Source: JAKQHY01 sp034429475
Lineage (GTDB): Bacteria; Chloroflexota; Anaerolineae; B4-G1; SLSP01
Assembly: GCA_034429475.1 (NCBI GenBank)
Contig: DAOUGD010000294.1
Coordinates: 1 to 64,000 of the forward strand
DNA: 64,000 nt
Direction: 5' to 3'
Positions 1-8,020 of this stretch are shown here, piece after piece. Both the position numbers and the translations under genes were made by a program. The notes beneath the pieces are model-generated. The model was given only the letters and a program-made list of their open reading frames with translations, did no database searches and was not told where the DNA came from. Positions within the stretch are counted from its first letter, which is position 1, and each line of letters opens with the position of its first letter.

Positions 1-23
1 CTATACTCGACGGGAGTAGTTTA

Positions 24-73
24 GGGATTGGGGATTAGGGATTGGGACAGCCCAATCCCTAATCCCCAATCCC
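24..73. repeat. Perfect heptad-repeat hairpin
   Basis: Two 23-nt arms (24-46 and 51-73) are exact reverse complements around a 4-nt loop. Each arm is built of 7-nt units of the type GGGATTG/GGGATTA. This is one of more than ten different short tandem repeat families in the window, and it resembles the STRR heptads known from filamentous cyanobacteria. It has no coding role, although an open frame runs through it into the glycosyltransferase gene. Confidence 0.9.
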
Positions 74-80
74 CAATCCC

Positions 81-231
81 TATTTTCAAGGGAATTCAAC
101 ATTACCCTGCGGTTCACCAGCGGTTGGATGAAAATTTTTTACCAAAAAGGACACAAAGGGCACAAGGGTTTGGTATTTTCTCTGTGAACTCTGTGATCTC
201 TGTGGCTATTTTCAGAGGAATTGAGGCGCAA
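81..231 (+). promoter_or_regulatory. Leader module shared with the glycosyltransferase at 10712-12658
   Basis: Positions 81-138 match 12770-12827 (opposite strand) at roughly 50 of 58 bases, with the last 30 identical. In both places the block is followed by short tandem repeats, then by GCTATTTTCAGA and a GAGG-type ribosome binding site, then by a GT-C membrane protein gene. The shared order suggests either a duplicated upstream region or a mobile repeat with a preferred site. No clear -35/-10 pair was identified here. Confidence 0.6.
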
Positions 232-2694
232 GTGTATCCGAAAAACATAGCTATCTCGAAATCCTGGGCGTTGGGCTTGATGGCGGCGATTTTACTGCTC
301 GGCGGCGCGCTGCGGATGATCGCGCTGGACCGCACGCCGCCCGGCTTTTACGTGGACGAAGCCATCGAAAGTTACGACGCCTATTCCCTCTGGCGCACCG
401 GGCGGGATCACCACGGCGTTTTTCTGCCCATCGCGCCCGGCGGCACCAACGATTACCGGATGCCCTTGTTCATCTACTCGTTAGCGCCGCTGGTGGGACT
501 GACCGGGTTGACGGTGACGACGGCCCGGTTGGGCGCGGCGTTCTGGAGCCTGCTGGGGATCGCTGGCGTCTACGCGCTTGGCGCGCGGATGCTCAATCGG
601 CAGGTGGGGCTGGTTGCCGCGTTCTTCCTGGCGATTTCGCCCTGGCACGTCCCGTTTGGCCGTTTTACCCATGAGGGCAGCGCAGCAGTGGCGACCGCCG
701 TTCTCGCGCTGGCGCTGCTGTGGGAGTGGCGTGCGCGTCGCCGCCCTGTCTGGCTCGTCGGCGCGGCGGCGATGTCTGCTGCCGGTCTGTATACCTATTC
801 TACGATGAAGTTCTTCCTGCCCCTGATGTTGCTGGGCGTCACGCTGGTCTGGCGGCGGACGGTGTGGGCGCACTGGCGGCAAGTTGTAGCTGCGGCGCTG
901 GTTGGCCTGCTCCTCGTCGCGCCGCTGCTCTACGTGACGCTGCGCGACTACGACGCGATGCAGGCCCGCTACCGCGCCGTGGCCGTGTTCCAGCCGGAGC
1001 GTCCCCTGGGCGAGGCCGCCGCCGAGGTGTTGCGCAATGCGTGGTACAACCTCTCGCCGGATTTTCTGTTTGGGCGCGGCGACCAGGACGAAATTTATCA
1101 CCCCAAGGGGAACGGGCAACTTTACCTGGCGCAGGCCGTCTTGATCGCGCTCGGTGTGGGGTGGGGGCTGTCCCGCCGGGAGACGCGCGCCGCCACGCTG
1201 TTGCTGGGGCTGTGGATTGTGCTCGGCGTCTTCCCCGCTGCCCTGACCATCCACCGACCCGGCTCTGGCTCTGGGAATGCCAGCCGTTCGTTGCTTGCTG
1301 TAATTCCCTGGCAGCTTCTCTCTGGAATGGGCGTAGCGGCGCTGCTTGAAAATAGCCGCAGAGGACACAGAGGTCACAGAGAAAAAGAAAACCTCAGCGT
1401 GCCCCGGTTGCTTCGCAATGACGAATCTCATGAAACCCCTCAACCAGTTGAGGATTCCGGAATCCCGAACTTGTTCGGGTTTTTGTTTGTGCCGTGGGTT
1501 TTAGTGGGGTTGGGCTTGACGCTCAGCCTGTGGGTGGGCTACGACGCCTGGACGTATTTCGGTTACTACTTTGGGGATTACGCGGCGGATGCGTATACCT
1601 ACTTCGACGGCGAGATGGGCGCGATACTGGCGCAGGTCGCGCCGCTGGCCGACGACTACGACGCGATCTACCTCACCTGCCGGGCCGGCGATTTCCCCTA
1701 CACGCAAATCCTGTTTTACACCCGCTACGATCCGCGCCTGTTGCGGGCGGATTTGCCGGAGCGCGGCGCGGGGTTGTTCGCGCCCGTGTGGCGTGTGGGG
1801 AAGTACCACATCACCTGCGACACGACCAGCTTGTGGAATCAGGACTTGCCGGGGCTGTACATCGTGCCGGAAGATGAGTTGCCCGGTGTGACGCCGCTGG
1901 CTGTCATCCCCATGCCGCCGGGCGCGCGCGCCTACAAACTGCTTGCCCGCCCCACGTTCGAGTACGATTTCGCCGCGTTGGACTGGCTTGGGCAATGCGT
2001 CCAACCGGTCGCGCCGCTGAACGCGAGCTTGCTGGCCCGCAACGCGCCCGCCGCGCGCCGCTTTGAATTTGACTGCACCTCGGCGTGGGTTTACCCGGCG
2101 GATGGCTCCGGCGCGCTGCTTCTTTCCGCCGGCCTGCTCTCCGGCGGGCCTCTCGATCCTTTTGCGCAACGCCATCTGGGTGATGCGGAGGTTGCCTTCA
2201 CCATGCCCGCCGCCACCCGGAACTTTTCGCCCTTCGTGATTTACGAAAACGTCGCGGCTCCGACGCGGCCGTTGCCTGCGCGTGGGTCGGTGGGGCCGGC
2301 CGCGTCCCCGCCGGAAAACGCGCCCGCGACGTTGCTCCCCGCTGCCCTCGCGCTGGACGGCCCGTTGACCTTCCTGGGCATTGCCGTCCACCCGGCTGCG
2401 GCGGGCGTGGATGTGGAAACCTGGTGGGAAGTCGCGTCCGCGCCGATCACGCGCCCGCTGTCGCTGATGGCGCACCGGCTGGACGCCGCGGGCGAGGCGT
2501 TGGAAGTGGCCGACGGCTTTGGGGTGTCCCCGGCTGCCTTGCGTCCGGGCGACGTGGTGGTGCAGCGGCATCGCTTTGCCGACCTGCCCGCCGGGAGCTG
2601 CCTCCGCCTCGGCGCCTACTGGCTAGACACCATGGCCCGCTGGCCCATCGCCGAAACAGAAGCAGCCGATGCGATTTTTGTCTACGTGGAGTAA
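232..2694 (+). CDS. GT-C type membrane glycosyltransferase (GT39/PMT-like)
   Basis: The 820-residue polytopic membrane protein probably transfers a sugar from a polyprenyl-phosphate donor on the outer face of the membrane. The first helix (about residues 13-33) is followed by an acidic loop motif, GFYVDEA (Asp about residue 42), where GT-C enzymes carry their catalytic acid. About ten further hydrophobic helices follow, then a long soluble C-terminal part from about residue 430. The frame is open back to 28, but that stretch is repeat DNA. GTG at 232 has GAGG a few bases upstream and places the first helix at the N-terminus; ATG at 280 is the alternative. About 40 residues encoded by 1351-1476 are a repeat insertion in a loop between helices. 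Donor and acceptor are unknown. Confidence 0.75.
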   Translation: MYPKNIAISKSWALGLMAAILLLGGALRMIALDRTPPGFYVDEAIESYDAYSLWRTGRDHHGVFLPIAPGGTNDYRMPLFIYSLAPLVGLTGLTVTTARLGAAFWSLLGIAGVYALGARMLNRQVGLVAAFFLAISPWHVPFGRFTHEGSAAVATAVLALALLWEWRARRRPVWLVGAAAMSAAGLYTYSTMKFFLPLMLLGVTLVWRRTVWAHWRQVVAAALVGLLLVAPLLYVTLRDYDAMQARYRAVAVFQPERPLGEAAAEVLRNAWYNLSPDFLFGRGDQDEIYHPKGNGQLYLAQAVLIALGVGWGLSRRETRAATLLLGLWIVLGVFPAALTIHRPGSGSGNASRSLLAVIPWQLLSGMGVAALLENSRRGHRGHREKENLSVPRLLRNDESHETPQPVEDSGIPNLFGFLFVPWVLVGLGLTLSLWVGYDAWTYFGYYFGDYAADAYTYFDGEMGAILAQVAPLADDYDAIYLTCRAGDFPYTQILFYTRYDPRLLRADLPERGAGLFAPVWRVGKYHITCDTTSLWNQDLPGLYIVPEDELPGVTPLAVIPMPPGARAYKLLARPTFEYDFAALDWLGQCVQPVAPLNASLLARNAPAARRFEFDCTSAWVYPADGSGALLLSAGLLSGGPLDPFAQRHLGDAEVAFTMPAATRNFSPFVIYENVAAPTRPLPARGSVGPAASPPENAPATLLPAALALDGPLTFLGIAVHPAAAGVDVETWWEVASAPITRPLSLMAHRLDAAGEALEVADGFGVSPAALRPGDVVVQRHRFADLPAGSCLRLGAYWLDTMARWPIAETEAADAIFVYVE
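1351..1476. repeat. Composite repeat inserted in frame within the glycosyltransferase
   Basis: The stretch begins with an inverted copy of the repeat at about 175-216: GAAAATAGCC followed by 9-nt units AGAGGACAC/AGAGGTCAC. It ends with two small hairpins, CCTCAAC-cag-TTGAGG and CCCGAA-ctt-GTTCGGG type. It encodes a hydrophilic peptide (ENSRRGHRGHREKENLS and onward) between two transmembrane helices without breaking the frame. Confidence 0.75.
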
Positions 2695-2795
2695 TTCGTA
2701 ATCCGTAATCCGTAATTCGTAATTCGTAATCCGTAATCCGCTGATCCGCTCATTCGCCATTCGCTATTCGCCATTCGTCATTCGCAACGCATTAT
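2695..2795. repeat. Tandem heptad repeats between convergent genes
   Basis: Units of CGTAATT/CGTAATC run to about 2740 and then change to GATCCGC and ATTCGCC/ATTCGCT types. The end of the repeat also encodes the last residues of the minus-strand glycosyltransferase, so the repeat has eroded or extended that gene's C-terminus. Confidence 0.85.
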
Positions 2796-4947
2796 CCGCC
2801 ATGCCAACCCCCTCCGCATCCACCAACGGCAGCCGCGCCACGTCGGGCAGGGTGTACAGCCCCAACGTGAGCGTGACCGGCGTGTCGGCGGGGATGGGGA
2901 GCGTGAGGACGTCGGTGACGACGACGCCCGGGTACCAGTAGGAGGTCGGGTAGCGGCCATCCAACGGCTGGCGATCCGCTTGTGCGAGCGTCTCCCCCTG
3001 CGCGTTCTGCGCGTGGACGAACATGACGGCGTCGTAGGCCGGGTTGGTGCTCGCCGTCCACGTGGTGGTGAGGATGAGGTTGTCCCCGCCCCGGCCCTGT
3101 GTCAGGTTGTGCAGCCGGATTTGTCCATCGAAGACGTACTGCGCACTCCGCGCTTCCGGCGGGCGCTGCGCGGCTTCGTCCACGATGGCGATCCCCTTGA
3201 AGACCACCCAATCCACCGCGCGGCCCTCCGGCGTGACGTAGCGCAGCCGCTCGCCGGTCTCCGTATCCCACAATCCGATCTCCAGCGCGGCGCCCAACGG
3301 GGTGGGGACGTCCTCGGCGATCCGCACCAGCACGCGGTCACAGAAGCGTTTCCCCAGAGGCCAGCGCGTCGTGGGCAAATTTCCCAGGCCGGGATAAGTG
3401 TTCCGCCCCCCGACCACCGCCGGTTGGCCGCCGGTTCGGGTGGGCGTCAGATCGAGCCATTGCACGAATGTCGTGAGGGGCCTGGCGCTGCGATGCAGCG
3501 TCTCCCAGCAGACCTCGACCGGCGCGTAGTCGCCGGGGATAGCGGTTGGCTGAGCTAAGGAGTAGCCCAGGAATTTCGCAATGGAGGTGCCCTCCGCGTC
3601 TTGTAGGATCAAATTTGAGGGATACTCGATGGCTTTTGGGGGGGCGTAGGGGTGGTACAGCGGGAGGATGCTTACCCACGGCGCCAGCATCCCGATGATC
3701 ACGACGACGCCCGCCGCGCCCGCCGCGCCCCACGTCCGCCAACGAGCGGGCAGCAGCGCGTACCAGCCGAGCAGCAGCAGGAGCATCAGCGGCCCCAGGC
3801 CCGGCAGGAGGAAGCGCCCCCAGGCCCAGTTCGCCTGCCGCGCCCAGAAGCCCAGCAGCAGCACGCCAAACGTCGCGGGCCAGAGCGCCAGCAGGGCGAT
3901 GTCCCCCGCGCGCCGCGCCAACAGTCGCCGCTGCCGCCACGCGGCGATGAGCATGACGCCGCCGCTGATCCGCCCCCACCACAGCCCCACTTGATCCAGC
4001 CACGTCTGGCTGACGAACACGCGGGCCAGATTCCCCCAGAAGGTGCGCTCGATGTCGCGGAGGTCTTGCCAGAGATAGTCGGCCAGCGGGCGCGATTGCG
4101 CCGTGCGCGCGAGGTGCGCGTTCAGCGTGAAGGGGTCGTGGTACACCAGCGCGTTGCGCCCGTACCACCACCCGCCCACCGCGAGCATCACGAGGCCGAT
4201 GAGCGCCAGTTCTTTGATCAGGCCCGCATCCATCCGCCGCCGGATGAGCAGCAGGCTGAGGGCCACCAGGGGGCAGAAGACAAGCGCGCTGACTTTGGTG
4301 AGCGCGCTCAGGCCCAACACCAGGCCCATGATGAGGGGGAAATGGCGGGACTCGCCGCGCCGCTGCCGATAAACCAGCAATGTGACCGTGAGGGTCGCAA
4401 AGAAGGCGGTGGGCGCGTCGTTGCTCACCGAGGTGGCGATGAACAGGGCCATCGGCTGGAATCCGACCGTGGCGGCCCCGGCGAGCGCGAACAGCGGCGC
4501 GTGGGGCAGGAGCAGCCGGGCGAGCGCGTAGACGCTCAAGACCATCCCCGCGCCAAACAGCAGGGAGACGCAGCGCGCGCCAAAAATCACGGGCGTCATC
4601 GTGGGCGGGTGCAGGTAGGCGTTGCGGTTATCCTCCCGGTACCCCGGCACGGATAAATCCATGTAGGGATTTTGGACGATCAGCGCATCAGGATCGCCCA
4701 CATCCCGGAGCGGGGCCGTGGCAAGGGCCGCCAGCACATAATAGAGCGGGGGCTGCTTGGACTCAAAGAGCCATTTTTCTTGGGGAGCCAGCGGGGGCAG
4801 GCGGCGATGTTCGCGCACGTAGCGCAGATACCCGTAGTGATCCTCCTCGTCAGGCTTTTCCATACAGGGCGTCGCCCAGATATAACTCAACCCGGTGAGC
4901 AGGTAGACGACCAGCAATATCCCTAAAAGGCAGGTATCACGTTTCAT
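2764..4947 (-). CDS. DUF2142/GT39-like polytopic membrane glycosyltransferase
   Basis: The 727-residue protein has an N-terminal helix (residues 5-26) and a PDEEDH motif (32-37) in the first outer loop. A QPPLYY motif precedes the second helix. Both are typical of DUF2142/GT-C membrane proteins that use lipid-linked sugars. About ten more helices run to residue 420, then two beta-rich soluble segments of about 130 residues each follow. The start has no good Shine-Dalgarno sequence because heptad repeats lie directly upstream. It is convergent with the glycosyltransferase at 232-2694, which has the same kind of soluble C-terminal part, so the two may be old paralogues acting on a shared envelope glycan. 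The exact activity cannot be read from the sequence. Confidence 0.7.
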   Translation of the reverse strand: MKRDTCLLGILLVVYLLTGLSYIWATPCMEKPDEEDHYGYLRYVREHRRLPPLAPQEKWLFESKQPPLYYVLAALATAPLRDVGDPDALIVQNPYMDLSVPGYREDNRNAYLHPPTMTPVIFGARCVSLLFGAGMVLSVYALARLLLPHAPLFALAGAATVGFQPMALFIATSVSNDAPTAFFATLTVTLLVYRQRRGESRHFPLIMGLVLGLSALTKVSALVFCPLVALSLLLIRRRMDAGLIKELALIGLVMLAVGGWWYGRNALVYHDPFTLNAHLARTAQSRPLADYLWQDLRDIERTFWGNLARVFVSQTWLDQVGLWWGRISGGVMLIAAWRQRRLLARRAGDIALLALWPATFGVLLLGFWARQANWAWGRFLLPGLGPLMLLLLLGWYALLPARWRTWGAAGAAGVVVIIGMLAPWVSILPLYHPYAPPKAIEYPSNLILQDAEGTSIAKFLGYSLAQPTAIPGDYAPVEVCWETLHRSARPLTTFVQWLDLTPTRTGGQPAVVGGRNTYPGLGNLPTTRWPLGKRFCDRVLVRIAEDVPTPLGAALEIGLWDTETGERLRYVTPEGRAVDWVVFKGIAIVDEAAQRPPEARSAQYVFDGQIRLHNLTQGRGGDNLILTTTWTASTNPAYDAVMFVHAQNAQGETLAQADRQPLDGRYPTSYWYPGVVVTDVLTLPIPADTPVTLTLGLYTLPDVARLPLVDAEGVGMADNALRMTNGE

Positions 4948-4949
4948 AA

Positions 4950-5010
4950 GAGGCTAATTCGTAATTCGTAATTCGTAATTCGTAATTCCTCACTCCTCAC
5001 TCCTCACTCC
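4950..5010. repeat. Tandem heptads (ATTCGTA and CTCACTC types)
   Basis: Five or more ATTCGTA units are followed by several CTCACTC/CTCCTCA units. The block fills the gap between the glycosyltransferase start and the end of the aconitase-X gene. Confidence 0.85.
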
Positions 5011-6363
5011 TCACTCGCCCCTCGCCATCTTCACACACATTTCCAGCGGCGCAAACCGCGCCTTGACCCCCGCCAGGTTCCGCAGGTAATACGCGCCTTT
5101 GGCCGACGGCGTCGCCACGACGTGAAAGCCCAGGTCGCGCACGGGAGCGATGGCGAGGCACGCATCCGCGAAGACGCGCCCGCCGGCGGCTTCGATGCGG
5201 GCCGTCAGTCCTTGCGCGGCGGCAGCTTCCAGGATGGGGCGCGCGCATGTGATCCACAGTGGGACGCACAGTCGTCGGCCATCCAGCCTATTGGCCACCA
5301 GCGCGATTTCCGTCAGCGAGGCCTGCGGGCAGCCGACCCACACCAGGTCTACGGCGTCCACGGGGTCGCTTACCAGCGCGTAGCCGGGCGCGAGGTCGCG
5401 GATGACGAGGGGAGAGGCGTCCGGGGCGTTGTTCGGCGCGTTGAAACGTGCCGCTGTTACGCCAAACCCGTTAAAACGGGTTTTCGAGTGCGTTTCAACG
5501 CACTTCGGGTAACAGCCTGCGATTTCAATCGCAGGTGCGTCGGAGGCCTCCGGCGTGACGCCCTCAACGTGATAGAGCGCCACCGCGCCCGTCGCCGCCA
5601 TCGCCGCGCCCAGCGCCTTGAGCTTTTCTTGCCAGAACGGGTCATTCCCCCCCTCTTGTCCCCCCCGGTGGGGGGGATGAAGGGGGGGCAGGCCGGTGAA
5701 ATAGGGGACGCCATTGCCGGCCGCTTTCCCCACAAGCGCGCCGAGCGCGCTGTAATCGCTGATGGTATCAAGCGGCGTTTCTACGACGACGCGCAATGTA
5801 GCGCGGCGCTGCTCCGGGCGATGCATCCCGTAGGCGGCGGTGCGCCCGGTGAGCGCGGCCGCAATCGCGCCGGGGCCGCCCTCGCGGTTGGTGCGCGCGC
5901 CCAGCACGCTGTTGGCATACGAGACGGCGGACGATTCGGCCCAGGCGATGGACGCGCCGACCGGCGGGCAGTTGCCGATGAGGTATGGCGTGCAGGTGGG
6001 GATGGGATGACCCTCGCCGACGCCCATCTGCGCGAAAGCGTCCACCACGGCCTGCTGTTTGGCGGCGAAATCGGGCGAGAAGCCCTGATCGCGCCACGCT
6101 TGCATGTCCATCGCGGTGGGATTGAGCGTCGTGGGGACGCGGACGCGCGCGCCCTCGTCGGCCCAACGGCGCAGGAAGTCCAGCCCCGCTGCGCCGAGGT
6201 TGCGGTACGAGACGCCAGAAATCTGCACGCTCTCCACCGGGATGAGGCGTTCCGCGCCGTAGATGTTGCCGAGCGCGACGACGATCTCCATCGCGCGGCG
6301 CAGCGCGGGACCGGAGTCTCCGGCAAGCCAGGATTTTTCTTCGTCGGTCAGGTTCATAGGCAT
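5011..6363 (-). CDS. Aconitase X (DUF521) large subunit
   Basis: The 450-residue protein shows the AcnX catalytic-domain pattern. It starts with LTDEEKSWLAGDSGPA, continues with NPTAMD, TCTPYLIGNCPP and AWAESSAVSYANSVLGARTN, and carries the cysteine motif WVGCPQAS later on. AcnX enzymes dehydrate hydroxyacids with an iron-sulfur cluster; known members act on cis-3-hydroxy-L-proline or mevalonate 5-phosphate. The small swivel subunit (DUF126), needed by the two-subunit type, is neither fused nor adjacent. Two repeat elements (5457-5540 and 5645-5693) add about 30 and 15 extra residues without disrupting the frame. The ATG at 6363 or the one two codons later could be used; neither has a strong ribosome binding site. 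Confidence 0.85.
   Translation of the reverse strand: MPMNLTDEEKSWLAGDSGPALRRAMEIVVALGNIYGAERLIPVESVQISGVSYRNLGAAGLDFLRRWADEGARVRVPTTLNPTAMDMQAWRDQGFSPDFAAKQQAVVDAFAQMGVGEGHPIPTCTPYLIGNCPPVGASIAWAESSAVSYANSVLGARTNREGGPGAIAAALTGRTAAYGMHRPEQRRATLRVVVETPLDTISDYSALGALVGKAAGNGVPYFTGLPPLHPPHRGGQEGGNDPFWQEKLKALGAAMAATGAVALYHVEGVTPEASDAPAIEIAGCYPKCVETHSKTRFNGFGVTAARFNAPNNAPDASPLVIRDLAPGYALVSDPVDAVDLVWVGCPQASLTEIALVANRLDGRRLCVPLWITCARPILEAAAAQGLTARIEAAGGRVFADACLAIAPVRDLGFHVVATPSAKGAYYLRNLAGVKARFAPLEMCVKMARGE
5457..5540. repeat. Triple-hairpin repeat inside the AcnX gene
   Basis: Three small palindromes stand side by side: AAACCCG...CGGGTTT (5464-5483), GTGCGTT-tc-AACGCAC (5489-5504) and CCTGCGATT...AATCGCAGG (about 5517-5535). 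CTGTTAC/GTAACAG bracket the first two. Translated on the minus strand it gives a peptide with no counterpart expected in the family (CYPKCVETHSKTRFNGFGV). Confidence 0.8.
5645..5693. repeat. G/C-tract palindrome inside the AcnX gene
   Basis: A CCCCCC-ggt-GGGGGGG core flanked by CCCTCTTGT and GATGAAGGGGGG forms a strong hairpin. It encodes the proline- and histidine-rich insertion PPLHPPHRGGQEGGN in the protein. Confidence 0.8.
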
Positions 6364-6425
6364 CAGCGAAAAAGCGAGTGAGCGAGAAAGCGGATCAGCG
6401 GATCAGCGAAAAAGCGAGTTGACGT
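6364..6425. repeat. Octad repeats (GCGAAAAA/GCGGATCA)
   Basis: Tandem 8-nt units related to AGCGAAAA, AGCGAGTG and AGCGGATC fill the gap upstream of the AcnX gene. The same family recurs at about 7330-7360 and on a large scale at 59342-59510. Confidence 0.85.
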
Positions 6426-7313
6426 TCAATCTTCATAGCCTTGAGGATTTTCTTCATCGGCCAGGATGGCTCTGAAATCGGTCAGCGATTCCTCAAAAGC
6501 GGTCGGGTCGAATGGATCAAAGCTCTGCTCGCGGGGGATGATAATGTGGAGACAGTGCATTGCCATCCGCACGTGCATACGAAATTGAAATGCGTCGTCA
6601 TTGGCGTACCCGACCATTTCCAGAAACCGTTGCCTCAGCGCCGGCGGGTAATACCACCACAGCGTCGCGCCGATGTCCAGCGCCGGGTCATCCAGGCTCA
6701 TCGAGTCTAAATCTATCAGATAAAGTCGCCCGTCGGACGATAGAAGCCAGTTAGCGTTACAAATATCGTTATGCGACGCGACCAGCCCGTTTCCCTGAAA
6801 AGAGTGGACTTGTTGGGCCAAATAGGCGAGGCTTTCATCCACAAAGTCGGCGGCTTCAGGAACCTGGGTGCGATACCGTTCCCATCTTTGCTGAATGTTG
6901 GTTAACATCTCTAACCCGGCCATGCTGTAAAAGTCGGAGGTGGCGGCTGGGAGAACCCGCTTGACCTCGGCGCTGTGATGGGTGGTGTGGAGGATGGTAG
7001 CGATTTGCTCAAGGTGGGTGCGGTAATCTTTTCGGGAAGGACTCCTGCCGACAATGTAAGGCTGCACAATGACGGAAGCCCCATCGCCCAAATATCCCGC
7101 CGCCAACACCGGGGGCGTCAACCCCAGCGCCGCCATCGCCTGATACCGGGCGATTTGCACGCCTAACTTCACGAAGTAAGTACGCTCGCCGTCGTGGGCG
7201 AAATAGGATTCATTTCCCCAACCATGGGGAAGCGTGAGACTCCAAGCGGTGTTTCCGAAATTTTGTTGGAGAAAAGCAAGAACTTCTGGTTGATGCAGTT
7301 GTCTGTTTTGCAT
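6426..7313 (-). CDS. Aminoglycoside phosphotransferase/choline-kinase-like protein
   Basis: The 295-residue protein has the protein-kinase-like fold of the APH family. It has a nucleotide-loop region near residues 25-45 with YFVKLG, the catalytic loop SHNDICNANWLL (about residues 180-191; HND replaces the usual HGD) and the metal-binding segment LYLIDLDSMSLDDPALDIG (about 197-215). Such enzymes phosphorylate small alcohols, amino sugars, thiamine or choline. Resistance to antibiotics is possible but nothing in the context points to it. It lies between octad and heptad repeats and is probably transcribed alone. Confidence 0.8.
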   Translation of the reverse strand: MQNRQLHQPEVLAFLQQNFGNTAWSLTLPHGWGNESYFAHDGERTYFVKLGVQIARYQAMAALGLTPPVLAAGYLGDGASVIVQPYIVGRSPSRKDYRTHLEQIATILHTTHHSAEVKRVLPAATSDFYSMAGLEMLTNIQQRWERYRTQVPEAADFVDESLAYLAQQVHSFQGNGLVASHNDICNANWLLSSDGRLYLIDLDSMSLDDPALDIGATLWWYYPPALRQRFLEMVGYANDDAFQFRMHVRMAMHCLHIIIPREQSFDPFDPTAFEESLTDFRAILADEENPQGYED

Positions 7314-7324
7314 AGTGTTCTTCG

Positions 7325-7405
7325 ATAGGATCGGTGAATAAGCGAGTCAGCGAAAAAGCGAGGCGACGCTCAGTCCTCAGCACTCAGCACTCAGTCCTCA
7401 GCACT
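7325..7405. repeat. Octad and heptad repeats (GCGAAAAA, ACTCAGC)
   Basis: Units of AGCGAAAA type are followed by CTCAGTC/CTCAGCA heptads in tandem. They fill the gap between the phosphotransferase and the small membrane protein gene. Confidence 0.85.
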
Positions 7406-8020
7406 TTAAGGCTCTGCAGTCTCCATGGCTGCTACCATCCGTTGATCTAGTGTGATTAATAGCTGTTCAAAATCGGTCATCGTGAACCACTGATCGTCAA
7501 ATACGTTGGCCCAAAAGATGGTAACTGTATTTCCATATAAACTTACAGCCGTGCAGCGATAATGGTGGATATTGTTAACATATCCTTCACTGCAACCGAT
7601 ACACATCTTGTCTGCATGCCCGACGAATATCAAGTTGGGCAGCGGTTGCCAGTCGGGGGTGAGCCATTCTTGTACAGCTTGCGTGTAAGCCGTTTGGGCG
7701 TTCGTAGCGTCGGCATACAAACTTAGTTGCTGGCTCACTTTGATCCAAAAGGCGTCATTATGACTGTATGCATAACTACGTGCGATCAGTGCATTGGGCA
7801 TTGCTTCGTTTACAGGGTCATAAACCTTCCAATCGGTTGAAGGAAAATCGGCTTTGCGCAGGTGTATTGCGTTCAACCGCATTTCTAAGGGCGACTGTTG
7901 AACTTGAAATGCCTCGTTCAGTTGATTTTTGCTGGTCGCTGTTAGCCACAATCCAATGATCCATATTACCTGCGAGCCTATGAGCGCCCATATTGCTAAT
8001 CTGCGTCGTCTTTTATCCAT
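7406..8020 (-). CDS. Hypothetical membrane-anchored protein
   Basis: I do not recognise the family. The 204 residues start with a basic stretch (MDKRRRR) and one helix (about residues 9-28), followed by an outer soluble domain with three cysteines near residue 140 (a CIGC pair, then one about 15 residues later). Its start codon overlaps the coaE stop (TAATG), so it is translationally coupled to the ABC-F/coaE operon. Its DNA is AT-richer than its neighbours. It is probably an envelope-attached protein of unknown role. Confidence 0.65.
   Translation of the reverse strand: MDKRRRRLAIWALIGSQVIWIIGLWLTATSKNQLNEAFQVQQSPLEMRLNAIHLRKADFPSTDWKVYDPVNEAMPNALIARSYAYSHNDAFWIKVSQQLSLYADATNAQTAYTQAVQEWLTPDWQPLPNLIFVGHADKMCIGCSEGYVNNIHHYRCTAVSLYGNTVTIFWANVFDDQWFTMTDFEQLLITLDQRMVAAMETAEP

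Noticed and set aside
28..231. N-terminal extension of the first glycosyltransferase
   Set aside because: It is made of heptad hairpin and dispersed repeat; the ribosome binding site and first helix fit the start at 232.
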